Program-made: the position numbers and the translations under genes
Shown here: one piece after another, positions 62,515 through 64,000 of the stretch
Layout: each line of letters starts with the position of its first letter
Numbering within the stretch: the stretch's first letter is position 1
Notes under the pieces: generated by a model
Seen by the model: only the letters and a program-made list of their open reading frames with translations
Database searches by the model: none
What the model was told of the DNA's origin: nothing
Assembly (NCBI RefSeq): GCF_014695715.1
Contig: NZ_JACJOT010000004.1
Coordinates: 1-64,000 of the forward strand
Direction: 5' to 3'
DNA length: 64,000 bases
From: Microcoleus sp. FACHB-68
Lineage (GTDB): Bacteria > Cyanobacteriota > Cyanobacteriia > Cyanobacteriales > Oscillatoriaceae

Positions 62515-62720
62515 GTTGCTTTCAGTCCTGTTGAAAACTTTAACTTGTACGCTACAAGCCTTGATAGGTATTAATTGCTGAAAAGCATGACAAAGAAGCC
62601 ACTTGCACCAGCCCAAGTGAACTTAAAGTCAGAGTTTCCGAACGTAAGATGAAGCTTTATTTAACAGAAGTTTAGCAAAAGGTTAAATAAAAAATCTACT
62701 CCTAGAGGAGGGTAATACCT

Positions 62721-62786
62721 ATGCCTAAGGGCGTAAAACCCGATCTCCGCAATTTTGCGGATCTGCCTACAATGTTTGACAGGTAA
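62721..62786 (+). CDS. Possible 21-residue leader peptide upstream of clpB
   Basis: ATG at 62721 with a perfect AGGAGG 9 bases upstream. The peptide starts MPKGVKPDLRNF and ends TMFDR. The ribosome site lies in the small inverted repeat CTCCTAGAGGAG, and the coding part contains the hairpin TCCGCAATTTTGCGGA (62745-62760). It ends 175 bp before clpB. It could be a short regulatory leader or a chance ORF. Confidence 0.4.
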   Translation: MPKGVKPDLRNFADLPTMFDR

Positions 62787-62961
62787 AGCATTCAGCCCCA
62801 GCGTAGGAGCGAACCTTGGCACCCTGATTCAATGCAACCGGAGAACATATCAGCGCTCAGGACGCCCCTACAGCACTCAGCCGGCTCAACCTTCATTCGC
62901 TAAAGCCGATCATTGAGCGCCCAGTCAACCTTAGATCACAGCAAAGAGGCGATTACAAATT

Positions 62962-64000
62962 ATGCAACCAACCAATCCCAACCAATTCACCGAAAAAGCC
63001 TGGGAAGCCATTGTCCGCACCCCAGACATTGCCAAAGCCGGCCAGCAACAACAACTCGAAAGCGAACACCTGATGAAAGCCCTCCTTGAACAAGAAGGGT
63101 TAGTCGCCAGTGTCCTGAGCAAACTCGGCATTAACGTGCAGCGACTAAGCGATCGCACCGATGAATTCATCAACCGGCAGCCTAAAATCTCCGGCGGCAG
63201 CAGTTCTATCTACCTAGGACGCAGCCTCGACACCTTATTAGATCGCGCCGAAGACTATCGTAAAAAGTATGAAGACGAATACATTTCAATCGAACATCTT
63301 CTACTGGCGTATGCCAAAGACGATCGCTTCGGCAAAGGTCTATTCCAAGAATTTAAACTAGAGGAAGCCAAACTCAAAACGACGATTGACGAAATCCGGG
63401 GGAGTCAAAAAGTGACCGATCAAAATCCCGAAGGGAAATATCAATCCCTGGAAAAATATGGCCGCGACCTCACAGAAGCCGCCCGCCAGGGTAAACTAGA
63501 CCCCGTAATTGGGCGGGATGAAGAAATTCGCCGCACCATCCAAATTCTCTCTCGCCGCACGAAAAATAACCCAGTTTTGATTGGCGAACCGGGTGTCGGG
63601 AAAACTGCGATCGCAGAAGGACTTGCCCAGCGGATTGTATCGGGCGATGTCCCCCAATCTCTGAAAGACCGCAAATTGATTGCCCTGGATATGGGTGCAT
63701 TAATTGCCGGCGCAAAATATAGAGGTGAATTTGAAGAACGCTTGAAAGCCGTCCTTAAAGAAGTCACCGACTCTCGCGGGCAAATCATCATGTTTGTTGA
63801 TGAAATCCACACCGTTGTTGGTGCCGGCGCAACCCAAGGCGCAATGGATGCCGGCAACTTGCTCAAACCCATGCTGGCAAGAGGCGAACTGCGCTGTATC
63901 GGTGCCACCACTCTGGATGAATACCGCAAATACATCGAAAAAGATGCCGCACTCGAACGCCGGTTTCAGCAAGTCTACGTCGATCAACCTAGCGTTGAAG
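62962..64000 (+). CDS. clpB: ATP-dependent disaggregase ClpB, 3' end outside the window
   Basis: 346 residues are visible. ClpB is a hexameric AAA+ chaperone that pulls apart aggregated proteins together with DnaK. The N-terminal Clp repeat domain ([32 protein letters not shown]) is followed by the first AAA+ module: Walker A GEPGVGKT, pore loop [12 protein letters not shown], Walker [16 protein letters not shown], sensor [15 protein letters not shown] and arginine finger ALERRFQ. The start ATG at 62962 has AGAGG about 12 bases upstream. No CIRCE element was found in the upstream 300 bp; a leader ORF and hairpin lie there instead. Confidence 0.96.
   Translation, partial: MQPTNPNQFTEKAWEAIVRTPDIAKAGQQQQLESEHLMKALLEQEGLVASVLSKLGINVQRLSDRTDEFINRQPKISGGSSSIYLGRSLDTLLDRAEDYRKKYEDEYISIEHLLLAYAKDDRFGKGLFQEFKLEEAKLKTTIDEIRGSQKVTDQNPEGKYQSLEKYGRDLTEAARQGKLDPVIGRDEEIRRTIQILSRRTKNNPVLIGEPGVGKTAIAEGLAQRIVSGDVPQSLKDRKLIALDMGALIAGAKYRGEFEERLKAVLKEVTDSRGQIIMFVDEIHTVVGAGATQGAMDAGNLLKPMLARGELRCIGATTLDEYRKYIEKDAALERRFQQVYVDQPSVE

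Noticed and set aside
62640-62961. CIRCE heat-shock operator upstream of clpB
   Set aside because: No TTAGCACTC-N9-GAGTGCTAA pair is present.

Overview
The window looks like chromosome of a filamentous cyanobacterium. The signs are an acyl-lipid delta-12 desaturase with cyanobacterial histidine boxes, an HHL1-like photosystem-associated protein, a cyanobacteriochrome-type GAF domain, CyaB1-like GAF/PAS/cyclase architecture, NACHT-WD40 and pentapeptide/TPR proteins, HIP1 octamers (GCGATCGC), and an extreme abundance of the hexamer GCCGGC inside and between genes. Genus and species cannot be fixed from the sequence alone.

Layout. 1-11.9 kb is the 3' part of one giant secreted protein: Ig-like repeats, a unique beta-rich middle, then three blocks of RTX calcium-binding nonapeptides. 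12-14.7 kb holds a 52-residue basic protein, a PrxQ/BCP peroxiredoxin, a Nudix hydrolase and type III pantothenate kinase (coaX). 15-21.5 kb carries two convergent signalling genes: a GAF-GAF histidine kinase whose second GAF has both cysteines of a DXCF cyanobacteriochrome, and a multi-PAS GGDEF-EAL protein. 22.2-24.8 kb is aconitase B (acnB). A decayed stretch follows, with two pseudogene remnants (a small antitoxin-like gene and the C-terminus of a PTS enzyme I-type protein). 26-28.6 kb is a GAF-GAF-PAS-cyclase that has lost catalytic residues. 30.3-33 kb is a NACHT - glycine-rich membrane - WD40 protein, followed by periplasmic TPR and pentapeptide-repeat proteins.

35-37.5 kb is an unusual fusion: a cyclic-nucleotide-binding domain, a sigma54-activator-like AAA+ domain with broken Walker motifs, and a membrane polyferredoxin. 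Next come a possible 28-residue membrane peptide, a PAS/GAF/GGDEF-EAL protein, and desA, preceded by a leader with an intrinsic terminator. 43.2-45.6 kb is a two-gene AAA ATPase (DUF3696-like) operon that appears to lack GCCGGC sites and is AT-richer, so it looks imported. 46.4-52.6 kb has a zinc-ribbon membrane protein, a large single-pass membrane protein, a GT4 glycosyltransferase, an SDH/ClpP-fold protease gene bracketed by inverted repeat arms, and an IS630 orfA remnant.

53.1-60.8 kb is the most novel region. A (+) cluster encodes a winged-helix protein followed by two paralogous large P-loop ATPases. It converges on a (-) operon in which a ParA ATPase carries an N-terminal HsdR_N/PD-(D/E)XK nuclease-like domain and overlaps a ParB-like gene by 8 bp. 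The window ends with the HHL1-like protein, a multi-pass membrane protein and the 5' part of clpB.

Much of the window is signal transduction: bilin or GAF sensing, c-di-GMP turnover, cyclic nucleotides and STAND NTPases. Three of these proteins keep the fold but have lost catalytic residues. No tRNA, rRNA or CRISPR array was seen.
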